Below are positions 1 through 9,224 of a stretch of 37,209 nt of DNA, piece by piece. The DNA lies in the NCBI GenBank assembly GCA_023416335.1, contig JAEZHY010000118.1, positions 1-37,209 on the forward strand. The letters are read 5' to 3'. A program made the position numbers and the translations under genes. The stretch's first letter is position 1. Each line of letters opens with the position of its first letter. The stretch comes from Pseudomonadota bacterium (GTDB taxonomy: Bacteria; Desulfobacterota; Syntrophobacteria; Syntrophobacterales; Syntrophobacteraceae). The notes beneath the pieces are model-generated. The model did no database searches. It had not been told where the DNA came from and saw only the letters and a program-made list of their open reading frames with translations.

Positions 1-79
1 AGGCAGAGGCAGACCGGGCCTATCCACCTTAAAAAGCACGAATTTTTGTCTAGACTTTGGGGGCCGCTTTAAACTGAGT

Positions 80-1404
80 ATTATTCTCTCAAGTTTTCTT
101 GCCCTTATTCCAAAAAACATCGACCCGGAATCCAAAAAATCACCCAAAGATTTCACCCGCTTACGTAAGCTTCCCTTTCAGAAGCTGGTGATCTTTATTA
201 TGTCCTTTTGCGCCTCCGGCAAGAACAAAGGGGTGGACATCAAGTCCGGTGATTTCTTCAAAAATGCACGCCGCAGTGGACTCTGGCCTCAATCAGAGGC
301 AGTTCATCGTAGTGCGCTTACAAAGGCGCGCAAAAAGGTTTCATGGACCATCTTCCGCGATATCCTGAAAGATGCCGTGGCACTGGCCTATAACCTTTGG
401 CCTCGAGATCCCTCCTACGTGTGGCACGGGATGTCGGTCATTGCAATAGACGGCTCCAAGTACAACCTGCCGGCAACAGAGCAAAATCGCAAAGAGTTCG
501 ATCCCCATAGCGGTTTGGATCACGAAGGCAAAGGGCACTATCCTCAATGCCTGGTCTCAACGGCCTACGATGTATTCAGGCGCCTTCCCGTGGCCAGGAC
601 AGTCGTCGGCATCCATGGGTCGGAGCGGGAAGAGGCCTTGGAACTGGTGGCGTCCATCCGCCCGGGAGCTGTTTTGCTCTTTGATCGCGGATATCCGAGT
701 TATCATCTCATCTGCTCTTTGAGAGCTCACTATAACGGCTATTTCATATTCCGTTGCCCGGCCGAATCCACCTTCCCGGCGGTGGAAGAATTCGTTCGCA
801 ACGGACGCCAAGAGGGCTATATTCTGCTGCATCCCTCAAACAGCTTCCTCCAGACACTAAGCCGTAGGCAACGCAAGAAGGCCAAGGTCATTCAGTTGAG
901 AATCATCCGGCTCGTCAGCCCCGAAGGTACTGTATCTGTGCTTCTCACCAATCTGCTTAACCAATCCACCTTCCTTGAGAAGAGATCATCAGTCTTTATT
1001 TCCGCCGCTGGGAAATTGAGAATCATTATCGAGATGAAAAGGTGGTGTTGGAAATCGAGGAATTCCACGGCAAATCCGCCAACAGCATCCGCCAGGAACT
1101 CTACGCGGTGACTATCATGTCGGTAATTGCCAGAACCCTCATGGTGATAACCTCTCGGCTCCACGGCACATCCAGCGCGGAACCCCAGTTCAAGAACGCC
1201 GTTATGACCTTGGCCGCCGAAGCCGCCGTACTCGCTCCCGAAAACCCCGAAAAGGCTGTTGAGGTCTTCACTGAGTTGCTTGCTGCGATTTCCCGCGTCA
1301 AGTATTATCGACCCAAATCCGCAAGGCCTTCACAACCCAGAGTAACCAAAAGGCCGCCCAATAAATGGTGCTCGGGGAGGCGGAAGAAAATGGAGAATCC
1401 TTAA
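80..1404 (+). pseudogene. IS4-family transposase, frameshifted
   Basis: This is a DDE transposase of the IS4 family, which would cut and move its own insertion sequence. The first reading frame holds the first catalytic Asp (IDGSKYNLP, near 450-475) and the second Asp (LLFDRGYPSY, near 675-700). The third part lies in another frame. From 997 to 1041 the DNA reads YFRRWEIENHYRDEK, which matches the IS4 signature Y-x2-R-x3-E-x6-K exactly. The frames separate near 976-984, where a one-base loss (or two-base gain) in an A/G-rich run would explain the break. The N-terminal part reads in frame well upstream of the GTG at 188, back to about position 80 (LSSFLALIPKNIDPE), without an ATG, so the start is missing or unusual. 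I treat it as inactive unless programmed frameshifting restores the protein, which I consider less likely. Confidence 0.85.
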
Positions 1405-1422
1405 TTCAACAGCATTGGGGCC
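1399..1422 (+). repeat. Probable right end of the IS4 element
   Basis: The bases CCTTAATTCAACAGCATTGG begin inside the last transposase codons and run past the stop. Nearly the same sequence, with AGC in place of TTC, is present on the minus strand at 37079-37101 and in part at 18821-18832. An IS terminus is the simplest reading. I could not find a clear matching inverted end in bases 1-80. Confidence 0.45.
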
Positions 1423-1560
1423 GCCGGTCCCCACGCTATTTGGATCCTTCTTGAACGCAATTCCGTATAAGTTTGCGTCCTTCAGGAATGCTGACAAGAG
1501 GTGAATACTGCGCTGCAGTGAGGCAGCCGACTCGGCCTGCCTTCCCGCCCGGTTGTGGAT

Positions 1561-1585
1561 ATGGCGCGGTTCCCGACCGCGCCAT
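1561..1585. repeat. Perfect hairpin downstream of the cytochrome gene
   Basis: A perfect 10-bp inverted repeat (ATGGCGCGGT / ACCGCGCCAT) surrounds a 5-base loop. It sits about 105 bases past the stop of the leftward cytochrome gene and has no T-run on either strand. It may be a transcript-stabilising hairpin or a REP-like element. The rest of 1423-1690 holds no gene I can support. Confidence 0.5.
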
Positions 1586-1690
1586 CCTTAAAGCTTTTGG
1601 CCGGACGGTCAGGAAACCGTGTTTTGCCTGCTCTCTACGCTTTCCGGAAGAAACGCGAAACTTACGAAAAGCCTTCATGCTCCGGAGCTC

Positions 1691-3856
1691 TTACAGCGGA
1701 TTTCTGTGGCATACGCCGCAGCCGAGCAAGGTGGCGGGAGAAAGGGTCTTTGTGCCGCCTCCCACTGTGATGGTCCTGACGGCACGAACCTTCGACAGAA
1801 CGGTCCCCTGCCCTGTTTGTCCATGGCACGCACGGCAGGCGTCAAGGTTTCCTTTCGCAAAGCTTTCGTGACCTCCAGCCCAGTTCTGTCCCACCGGATG
1901 CATTCCGTGAGGGCCGTTCAGTGAGTTAGGCGGTGAGCCGCCGTGACAGGTCGAACATTCGATTACCACGCCGGTATGTCCCTGGAGCTGTGTGGCTGTG
2001 ACGTTGTCGTTCGCAACAGATGTTCCGCTTGATCCGACGGTGGGCCATTCCGCATGGGTGCTGCCGTGGCAGGCCTCACAGTACAGTCCCGAATGGAATT
2101 CCTTGCTCATGCGGTAAAGTATCCGGTCGCCCGATGGGGCCCTGTTTTCGGCAAAGCGGCTGTTGGGAGCGGAGATCGGTTGAGCGCTCGGATCGTTCGT
2201 GCGATAGGCGCGAATCAGCCGGATTCCGTCACCGGCCTTTATCACGTTCGGGTCCAAAGTCAGGTTGCTCACCGCGTCGCCCGTATGGCAGGACTGGCAG
2301 GCAGGCTCGTTTACCCACGGGATGCGCTTCGATGCCGTCATTCCGGGATCAAACGGGGTTGCGGCCGAAAATCCAAGCGAAAAATCGTCTCCCACCTGCT
2401 TGATATTTCCGTGGCAGTCCTGACAGACCATGCCTCCATTGTACATTGCGCCTCGCAGGCATTTCGTTGTGCTTCCCGGATGGCAAAGATAACACGAGTT
2501 TTGAAGCGTACCCTGGACAAAAGCATTGATCACCGGTTTGCCCAGTGTCGGATCCAACCGAAGCGGATCGCTCGGCGCGGGCATGTCCGCGATCAGGTTG
2601 GGTATGTTGCCGTGGAAACTGTGAAGAGCCCTCGAATTGCTGTGATGGATTTTCTGCGCCCTGCCGTTTGCATCGGAATCGCCGGGCCCTTTCGGTCCAA
2701 GTTGAGCCAGATCCAGCGCCGGGCTGTAATGGCATGTCTGACAGACAACGGGGGTAGAGGACTGCAGGCGGGTCCCGTTTCTTGCATCATGAAGTCTCAG
2801 GATGTTGTTGTTTGCGGCCCATTCCTTTTTGACTCCGTCAGGAAAAACGGAAGGGTCCTCGGCGGATGTCGCTACCTGGAACGATGTGCCGGAGAACGGC
2901 GAGCCCTGGGCAGAACAGTTTGCATCAACTCCCGGCAGGCAAGCCGCCGCCCCTGTGCCGCCATCGGCTGAGGAGGTATGGCATTTTGCGCATCGCACCT
3001 CTGCTGCGACCGGAATGACCGTATCGACAGACGAAATTACCGCTCCCGGTGTCCCGGTCAGACTCCCCGTCCTGTCCTGCGCCTGAACACGCACCAGGGG
3101 AAAGGCATTGGCTCTTCCGAAATCATCGACCGGACAGACGGGAACACCTTCGGCAGCGAACCAGTTGACGCCGCTCAACGTATATCCGAACGAGAGCTGG
3201 TTAAAGAAGGGGTAGTCAGCATTGAAGCGATTGAACGGCTGAGGCGTGTTCGCCGAATAGGCCGCACTTTCCCCGGGCATCAGCTGCTGGTCTGCAGCGA
3301 GTTGCCCGTCGCCCAGATACAGCCTCTCGACATCCGGGACGGGCAGTCCCATATCTTCCACAAGCAGGAATGCCGAAAGTATCCCGGACGGATAGAGGGG
3401 GTTATAGGCATCGTAGGCCAAAATCCCGGTACTCGACAGATTGGGGTCCCAGAAATTGCTCTTGTAGATCGGTGACTGGGACAGCGCTCCCAGCGCGGGA
3501 TCGTTGGGGTTGGATGCGGCGGAGTAGAAAAGCTGCGTCACGATATCCGTCAGGAGCAGCGGAGTGGATCCTTTTCTGACCACCTGAGCATGGAGGACGT
3601 TAAAGGGAGGAAGTATGCTGACAACCCGATGGTCCAGAACCTCGCAGTGCATCCCAAGATCGTTGTTGGCGAATACCTGGAATCCACTGTTGGGCGATTG
3701 CGGCTGCTCCCGAACCGGAGCAGCAGGCGCGGCGTTTGCGTTGCGGCTCGTCGAAGTGACCGAGGTCGCCGCATAGGCCGGGCCGCTCAGGGTGATGAAC
3801 CAAAATCCAATCAGAGCCGGGGCCAAGAATCGGTGCATTGACGGAAACGTTCTCAT
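1691..3856 (-). CDS. Secreted nine-heme cytochrome c
   Basis: This is a periplasmic or surface electron-transfer protein. Nine CxxCH heme sites are visible (CAKCH, CQTCH, CYLCH, CQDCH, CQSCH, CEACH, CSTCH, CRACH, CGVCH), all in the C-terminal 60%, from about residue 289 of 721. The N-terminal 250 or so mature residues have no heme site and carry the stretch NDLGMHCEVLDHRVVSILPP. I recall similar NDLGMHC modules at the front of other deltaproteobacterial multiheme cytochromes, but could not check this. I chose the ATG at 3856 because AAGGAG lies 8 bases upstream and the protein then begins with a normal Sec signal peptide ending near AYA; an in-frame codon at 3880 has no such support. It is a single-gene unit. 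Electron donor, acceptor and location cannot be read from the sequence. Confidence 0.9.
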   Translation of the reverse strand: MRTFPSMHRFLAPALIGFWFITLSGPAYAATSVTSTSRNANAAPAAPVREQPQSPNSGFQVFANNDLGMHCEVLDHRVVSILPPFNVLHAQVVRKGSTPLLLTDIVTQLFYSAASNPNDPALGALSQSPIYKSNFWDPNLSSTGILAYDAYNPLYPSGILSAFLLVEDMGLPVPDVERLYLGDGQLAADQQLMPGESAAYSANTPQPFNRFNADYPFFNQLSFGYTLSGVNWFAAEGVPVCPVDDFGRANAFPLVRVQAQDRTGSLTGTPGAVISSVDTVIPVAAEVRCAKCHTSSADGGTGAAACLPGVDANCSAQGSPFSGTSFQVATSAEDPSVFPDGVKKEWAANNNILRLHDARNGTRLQSSTPVVCQTCHYSPALDLAQLGPKGPGDSDANGRAQKIHHSNSRALHSFHGNIPNLIADMPAPSDPLRLDPTLGKPVINAFVQGTLQNSCYLCHPGSTTKCLRGAMYNGGMVCQDCHGNIKQVGDDFSLGFSAATPFDPGMTASKRIPWVNEPACQSCHTGDAVSNLTLDPNVIKAGDGIRLIRAYRTNDPSAQPISAPNSRFAENRAPSGDRILYRMSKEFHSGLYCEACHGSTHAEWPTVGSSGTSVANDNVTATQLQGHTGVVIECSTCHGGSPPNSLNGPHGMHPVGQNWAGGHESFAKGNLDACRACHGQTGQGTVLSKVRAVRTITVGGGTKTLSPATLLGCGVCHRNPL

Positions 3857-4109
3857 CTCACACTCCTTCTGTTCCGGCAAAGTCTACTCAATCCGGTCCA
3901 AAAGGAATTGGGGTGGAACCGGTATTTCCGGTTTAAAGAGCAGGTATATTCATCTACGTAAATCGGAGACCTTATAGCTTCAGCGAGAGAGATCAAAAGA
4001 CAGGACCCCAAACGCTGGAATTGGTTCACACCGCCAGAATGGCTTTCAAAACTCATCCGGAAGACGGCCACTGATCCTGCTTTATCGACCAGAGAGTTCT
4101 GCATCCGAG
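3857..4109. other. Intergenic region between divergent genes
   Basis: No gene is supported here. It contains the upstream region of the leftward cytochrome gene, including a perfect inverted repeat AACCGG-TATTT-CCGGTT at 3917-3933, about 60 bases before the cytochrome start. The repeat could be an operator or a small hairpin. I found no convincing promoter for the cytochrome. Confidence 0.4.
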
Positions 4110-4138
4110 TTGACAGAGGGAGAAACTGATTGTAGACT
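4110..4138 (+). promoter_or_regulatory. Putative sigma-70 promoter of the repeat-protein/TIR-like pair
   Basis: TTGACA (4110-4115) is separated by 17 bases from TAGACT (4133-4138). Transcription would begin near 4145 and leave a leader of about 115 bases. This argues that translation starts at 4260 and not at the in-frame codon at 4110, which overlaps the -35 box. Confidence 0.5.
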
Positions 4139-4259
4139 TCCAATTAAGGCATTGCAGTCAGATGTAATGCTGCCCAATGTGTGCCCATATCGGCAACGCA
4201 GGATGCTTTTGAATTTCAGTCTTGCCGTGAAAAGCTTCATTGCGCGTAGGGAGGTAATG

Positions 4260-4592
4260 ATGCCCAAGTCTAGAGTCACCGGAACAGAAGCCGCCACAAA
4301 ATCTTCCAAGACATTGTCCAGCGACAAAACAGGTCACAATTCGAAAACTGCAGCCAGCAGTGCATTATCACAAACAAAGGCTCCGGAGAAGACCACGTCC
4401 CAAAAGGCGGCAAGTACTGCTTCAAAAGGGTTGAGGGATAACCGGTCCAGCTCCAGCTCAAAAGCAGCTGCAGCAAGTGCTCTCTCTCAGGCAGCACGCA
4501 GGGTCGTAAAGTCTCCCATAAAACCAGGCTCCGTTAAGAGATCAGTTGTTGCCAAGGCGGTGAAGTCTTTATCTGATAAACGCGCTAAATAA
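4260..4592 (+). CDS. Small Ala/Ser/Lys-rich protein with internal repeats
   Basis: I do not recognise a function. The 110-residue product is basic, with no signal peptide, membrane segment or obvious globular fold, and may be largely disordered or helical. It contains a 27-residue duplication: residues 12-38 and 51-77 both follow the pattern xSK-x-L-x9-SK-x-AA-x-SALSQ and end in SALSQ. A third, partial copy (AKAVKSLSDK) lies at the C-terminus. The start at 4260 is preferred because GGGAGG lies 5 bases upstream; ATG 4257 directly precedes it. The stop is 3 bases before the next gene, so the two are surely cotranscribed. I have an impression of similar short A/S/K-rich proteins elsewhere, which I cannot verify. 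It could be an antitoxin-like or regulatory partner of the downstream protein, or a nucleic-acid binding protein. Confidence 0.7.
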   Translation: MPKSRVTGTEAATKSSKTLSSDKTGHNSKTAASSALSQTKAPEKTTSQKAASTASKGLRDNRSSSSSKAAAASALSQAARRVVKSPIKPGSVKRSVVAKAVKSLSDKRAK

Positions 4593-4595
4593 AAT

Positions 4596-5261
4596 ATGAC
4601 ATACGAATATACGAGTAGTGTATTCATCAACTGTCCGTTCGATAATGATTATCGACCAATGCTCTACGCAATGACTTTCACGGTATATGACTGTGGATAC
4701 AGGCCACGATGTGCGCTTGAGCTGGACGATGGTGGTCAAGTCCGAATAGACAAGATATCCAAGATAATCTCTGAATGTAAGTTCGGGATCCACGATATTT
4801 CCAGAACCGAGCTTGACGAAAAGCACCTGCCCAGATTTAATATGCCTTTAGAACTCGGCATCTTTCTTGGAGCCAAGAAGTTTGGATCAATAATAGATAA
4901 ACAGAAAGTTGCACTAATTCTTGATCGCGATAAGTACCGGTACCAAATCTACATTTCTGATATCGCCGGTCAAGATATAATGGCTCACAGCAACGACCCC
5001 GCCGCAGTGATTCCAATTGTAAGGAACTGGCTTAGAAACTCATCCGGACGGAGAACCATCCCTGGCGGCAATGCAATACTTGCTCGTTATAATATATTCA
5101 AAACTGAGTTGCCTATTCTGTGCTCGTCTTTGCACCTGGAGCACGGTTCCTTAATATTCAATGATTATGCCTTGCTGGCGTCGGAATGGATAAAAAGCAA
5201 CTTATTGGTAGCACTTGCTGAAGCGGAACAGGACACTATTGCACCTCCACTTGTCCGGTAA
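4596..5261 (+). CDS. TIR/nucleoside deoxyribosyltransferase-like protein
   Basis: A cytosolic protein of 221 residues. It opens with a beta strand and loop, VFINCPFDNDY (residues 9-19), resembling the first strand of TIR and nucleoside 2-deoxyribosyltransferase-like domains. It continues with IDKISKIISEC (51-61), HDIS (66-69) and FNMPLELGIFLGAKK (81-95). The last matches the 'N-x-ELG-x-A/G-K' pattern in which the Glu (here E86) is catalytic in deoxyribosyltransferases and NAD-cleaving relatives. Residues 150-221 form a second, mostly helical part. The assignment rests on motif reading, not on a search. The coding region follows the repeat-protein gene by 3 bases and has a poor ribosome site, suggesting translational coupling. 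Proteins with this fold are often defence effectors that hydrolyse nucleotides; that role here is inference. Confidence 0.7.
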   Translation: MTYEYTSSVFINCPFDNDYRPMLYAMTFTVYDCGYRPRCALELDDGGQVRIDKISKIISECKFGIHDISRTELDEKHLPRFNMPLELGIFLGAKKFGSIIDKQKVALILDRDKYRYQIYISDIAGQDIMAHSNDPAAVIPIVRNWLRNSSGRRTIPGGNAILARYNIFKTELPILCSSLHLEHGSLIFNDYALLASEWIKSNLLVALAEAEQDTIAPPLVR

Positions 5262-5330
5262 AGCTACCCCGTTTTGACCGGATTGACGGAAAGGGGGTAT
5301 GTATCCGAGCTGACGAATTCCAGTGATAAC

Positions 5331-6980
5331 TTAAACGAAGGAGCCCCAGGCGCCTTCGCGAAGGAACCGCGAGAGCCCATCCCGGAAATCAATGCACAGC
5401 TCCGGTACTGTTCTGTGCTCGAATATTTTGCCGTCGGGCAACGTGCCTCGAATAATCCCGTCTCGAAAAAACAGGCGCAGGAGAGTTTTCCCTGCTTCCC
5501 GCCTGTCGCCCATTGGCGAAGCACCTCTCACTCCCTCTTCGACCGTTGGATTTTCAGCCGTGACACCTTCGATCTCTTCCCAAGTCAGCGACTTCATAAA
5601 GTTCAAAATCCTCCCGAGCCGGAGCAGCGTCGCGGATTCCTCCCTAGTGGTGGTATCCGAAACGGGGAGGGCCGTCGAGCGCATCAGGGAAAAGGCGGGC
5701 GGCAGGAGATCTTTGCGACGACACCCCTCATAATCGGCGCTGCCGGGTGCGGGGTAAAATACGGAGACACCGGCCAGCACCTTCTTTGAAGCGAGATAGA
5801 GAAGGTCGTCCAGGGAGTCTCGGGCGCTCTGTCCCGGGGCCCCCACGATGATGTATCCGACGGCTTCCATGCCGTGTTCGGCTGCATGGATGAGTGCGTC
5901 TTCAAAGGCTTCCCTCACGTCGCAGCGCTTGAACCGGCGGAGTTGCGCGGTGCAAGTCGTACAGAGCGAAAGATTGAGAGCGGAAAAACCGGCTTCTTTC
6001 ATCGCGCGGATGACCTCACCGTCCAGAGTCGGAGGATAGAGTCCGTTCATCGCCCGCAATTCCAGCCCGAGACCTCCGAAACGGTCCCGAATTTCTCCCA
6101 GGAGTTGGAGGAACCAGTTTCTGTTAAAAGAAATATTTTCATCTTCGAAATCGATGAACCGGACTCCCGCCCATGTGACCTCACGTTCCAGTTCATCCAT
6201 TATCTCGACGGTGCTCTTCAACCTGAAACGGGACCAGGACGAGCATCCGATCGAACAGTAGCTGCATGAAAGCGGACATCCTCTGCTCGCTACCACCACC
6301 GTGCAGGCTGTCTTTTTCCGTTGATAGAAATTCCGGTCTATAAGGTCCATCGCGGGCGGCAGTGTATCGTCGAGGTTCGCGATGACCGCCGGAGGGTTGA
6401 GAAAGAGTCCGCCTTCCGCTTTTCGGAACCCGATCCCCGGTACGCCTTCCGGTGAAGTTCCGGCCCGAAGAGCCCACGCGAGCTGAGGCAATGCCGCTTC
6501 GCCTTCGCCTCGGATGATAAAATCCACGCATTCGTGTTCCAGAACTGCTTCCGGCATCTCCGTCGGATGATGTCCGCCCAGGACCACGACCACATCGCGG
6601 AGACTCCGTTTGACCGCTTCGGCCGTCCTCAATGCTTCATCGGAATAAGCCGTAAATAGCGAGGATATGCCGACCAGAAACGCCCCCGATTCGCGTGCGA
6701 TTTCGCCGATGCGCTCAAAAGTGTATCCGTAGTGTTTGAAATCGTGGAAAAGTGCAAAAGGAGAACAATCGGGTCCCGGATAGAACTCTCTGACGTAAGC
6801 CATCTCGGACGGGAGATCGATTTTTCGCGATTTGGATGTGGCCAGGGCATCCAGGATTTCGACGGTAAACCCCTCCGCTATCAGCAATGACGCGATACAT
6901 GCGAGGCCGTAGGGGATGGTCCTCTTTGCCGTAAGGTAAAAATCTCGGATCGGCGGCTGAATGAGAAGAATATCGGGCAT
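5331..6980 (-). CDS. B12-binding domain radical SAM protein
   Basis: The 549-residue product has the two-part layout of B12-dependent radical SAM enzymes. An N-terminal Rossmann-like domain (DILLIQPP at the start, VVVLGGHHP near 131-139) would bind cobalamin. A radical SAM barrel follows with the cluster motif CPLSCSYC (C235, C239, C242). Family members perform methylations, ring contractions or rearrangements on unactivated carbon; the substrate here is unknown. It starts 3 bases after the priA stop, so it is the last gene of the operon LytM protein-priA-radical SAM. It converges on the TIR-like gene, with 69 bases between the stops and no clear terminator. The link to a cell-wall or DNA function is only contextual. 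Confidence 0.85.
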   Translation of the reverse strand: MPDILLIQPPIRDFYLTAKRTIPYGLACIASLLIAEGFTVEILDALATSKSRKIDLPSEMAYVREFYPGPDCSPFALFHDFKHYGYTFERIGEIARESGAFLVGISSLFTAYSDEALRTAEAVKRSLRDVVVVLGGHHPTEMPEAVLEHECVDFIIRGEGEAALPQLAWALRAGTSPEGVPGIGFRKAEGGLFLNPPAVIANLDDTLPPAMDLIDRNFYQRKKTACTVVVASRGCPLSCSYCSIGCSSWSRFRLKSTVEIMDELEREVTWAGVRFIDFEDENISFNRNWFLQLLGEIRDRFGGLGLELRAMNGLYPPTLDGEVIRAMKEAGFSALNLSLCTTCTAQLRRFKRCDVREAFEDALIHAAEHGMEAVGYIIVGAPGQSARDSLDDLLYLASKKVLAGVSVFYPAPGSADYEGCRRKDLLPPAFSLMRSTALPVSDTTTREESATLLRLGRILNFMKSLTWEEIEGVTAENPTVEEGVRGASPMGDRREAGKTLLRLFFRDGIIRGTLPDGKIFEHRTVPELCIDFRDGLSRFLREGAWGSFV

Positions 6981-6983
6981 TCG

Positions 6984-9224
6984 TCAGATCTCTGTTGCCG
7001 GATCCCGGTCAACCGTTATCTGCACCGGGCGGAATGTCGGATCGCTTTTGACCGCACTAAGGACGCTTTCCACAAAATTCTGCATATCCGAACTCGTCCA
7101 GGTCTTTATGAAGATTTGCCAGCGGAACCGGTTCTTCAATTTAACATAGGCGGCGGGCGCCGGCCCCAGAATCGCGATCTGCTTTCCGTCCGTCCTGAAC
7201 GCGTCGGCCTTCTCCCGGCATACCGAGGCGAGCATCCGGGCACCATCCCGGGCAGCGACGTCGGTCCCGGCGGTTACGAGCAACTTGAGGAGCCTGGCAA
7301 ACGGCGGGTACTGGAGTGTTTTCCTGGATTCGAGTTCCTTTTCACAAAAGCCGTCGTAATCCATCTTGAGAGCGGATTCGATAGTGAAGTGAAATGGATT
7401 GTAGGTCTGCAGGATCACCTTCCCCGGCGCTTCTCCGCGCCCTGCCCTCCCCGCCACCTGCAAAAGCAGCTGGACGAGAGTCTCTCCGGCCCGGAAGTCC
7501 GGTACCTGGAGCCCGACATCGGCGTTGATGATGCCCACAAGAGTCAGCTCCGGAAAGTCGTGTCCCTTGGCGACCATCTGGGTACCGAGCAGTATATCGG
7601 CCCGGCCGGACCGGACGGCATCGAGTGCCTGCACCAGTTTTTCGTGGTTGCTCATCGTGTCTCGGTCGACCCGGACGATTTTTGCATCCGGGAACAGCTT
7701 CTTCGCTTCCTTTTCGACCCTTTCCGTTCCGAACCCGTGTGCCACGAGCGCGGCATGTCCGCATGAAGGACATCTTTCAACAAGCGCTCTTTCCCAGCCG
7801 CAGTAATGGCAGCGCAGCAGGTTGTCCCCTTTGTGGTAGGTCAGGCTGACGCTGCAGGAAGCGCATTCGAGCACGTGCCCGCAGGCATTGCAGACGTAAT
7901 GCTTGGCAAAGCCTCTTCTGTTGAGGAAAAGAAGCACCTGGTTGCCGTTACGAATGGTCTCGGTTATCGCTTCGCGCAACTTGTACGAGAAGATTCCCGA
8001 CCGGGGTCCTTCCCGCCGCATATCGACTATCTCGAACTCGGGTAGAGGCCGATCCAGAACACGCGAGGGGAGCAGCACGGCCCGGTATGTGTTCCGGTTA
8101 ACCAGGGAGACGGTCTGAAGGGAAGGCGTGGCGGACCCCATGACCACCGGGACACCCAGGATCTTTCCGCGCATGAGCGCCACATCCCTTGCGTTGTAGC
8201 GCAGGTGATCTTCCTGCTTGTAGGCCGTGTCGTGTTCCTCGTCCACAATCACCAGGCCGAGGTCCTTTATCGGCGAGAGCACGGCAGATCGGGCGCCGAG
8301 AACGATGCGCCTGCATCCGGAATGAATATCGAACCACTGAAGCCTGCGCTCCCTTTCGGAAAGTGCACTGTGCCAGACTGCCAGCACGGGGCCGAAGCGC
8401 TCGTGGAAGATCGCCTCCATCTGTGTGCTGAGGGCTATTTCGGGAACCAGGATCACGGCCCCTTTGCCCGAAGTAAGAGCTTCCTGCACCAGGCGAAGGT
8501 AGATCTCCGTCTTGCCGCTTCCAGTCACGCCGTAGAGCACAAAAGGTTGGAACGATGCTTCCCCTACCGTTGGGAGGATCTCATCGAGTGCATTCTTCTG
8601 GTCGGCGGTCAGTTCGAAAGGGGCTGCAAGCTTCGGCGCGGGACATGCACTTTCGGGGGCCGCAACCTCCTCGATCGCGATCAGCCCGTTTTTCGTCATT
8701 TTGCGAAGCGCGTAATCGGCCCCCTTGCATTCTTCTTTCAGTGTCTTTAGAGGAATCGCGCCGCCGGAGTTTTCCAGGAGACGGATTATCGCCGTTTCCC
8801 GTTCAGAAAATTTCTTCGCTGCGGGGAACCTGTCCGCAACGAGGCGAACCGTCCTTATTCCCGGGGGCTTGAGCCTCCCCGAACCCGGCAATCCTCCGTA
8901 CGGGACGGCAAGCGACAGCACCTCTCCCAGCGGATAAAAGTAATAACGCGCAATCCACTTGCTCAACTGGAGCAGATCGGGTGGAACGGCAAAATCGTCG
9001 CGAATGTCGAGAAGGGAACGAATACGGATTTTTTCAGGGAGTTCGGGAGCGGTACTGCCAACGGAGACCACAATAGCGGTCGCCTGTCTCTTTCCGAGTT
9101 CAACCCGGGCGATACTTCCGGGCCGAACCCTGTCGGCCAGCTGAGGGGGTACCGAATAATGGAGGCATCTATCAAGAGCTGTCCCGAGTATGACAACTTC
9201 GGCATATAAGTGCGACATCATCAT
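6984..9224 (-). CDS. priA: Primosomal protein N' (replication restart helicase PriA)
   Basis: PriA is the 3'-to-5' DNA helicase that recognises stalled forks and reloads the replisome. The 746-residue length fits the family. The sequence shows Walker A GVTGSGKT (232-239), the Walker B box DEEH (328-331), and eight zinc-binding cysteines in four CxxC pairs (445/448, 454/457, 472/475, 485/488) inserted in the helicase core. The ATG at 9224 overlaps the TGA of the upstream LytM-domain gene in an ATGA arrangement, so translation is coupled. Further ATGs follow at 9221 and 9218, and the exact start among them is not decidable. Confidence 0.97.
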   Translation of the reverse strand: MMMSHLYAEVVILGTALDRCLHYSVPPQLADRVRPGSIARVELGKRQATAIVVSVGSTAPELPEKIRIRSLLDIRDDFAVPPDLLQLSKWIARYYFYPLGEVLSLAVPYGGLPGSGRLKPPGIRTVRLVADRFPAAKKFSERETAIIRLLENSGGAIPLKTLKEECKGADYALRKMTKNGLIAIEEVAAPESACPAPKLAAPFELTADQKNALDEILPTVGEASFQPFVLYGVTGSGKTEIYLRLVQEALTSGKGAVILVPEIALSTQMEAIFHERFGPVLAVWHSALSERERRLQWFDIHSGCRRIVLGARSAVLSPIKDLGLVIVDEEHDTAYKQEDHLRYNARDVALMRGKILGVPVVMGSATPSLQTVSLVNRNTYRAVLLPSRVLDRPLPEFEIVDMRREGPRSGIFSYKLREAITETIRNGNQVLLFLNRRGFAKHYVCNACGHVLECASCSVSLTYHKGDNLLRCHYCGWERALVERCPSCGHAALVAHGFGTERVEKEAKKLFPDAKIVRVDRDTMSNHEKLVQALDAVRSGRADILLGTQMVAKGHDFPELTLVGIINADVGLQVPDFRAGETLVQLLLQVAGRAGRGEAPGKVILQTYNPFHFTIESALKMDYDGFCEKELESRKTLQYPPFARLLKLLVTAGTDVAARDGARMLASVCREKADAFRTDGKQIAILGPAPAAYVKLKNRFRWQIFIKTWTSSDMQNFVESVLSAVKSDPTFRPVQITVDRDPATEI

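Noticed and set aside
2054..2971. Rightward open frame of 305 codons
   Set aside because: It is antisense to the multiheme cytochrome, whose nine heme motifs fix the coding strand.
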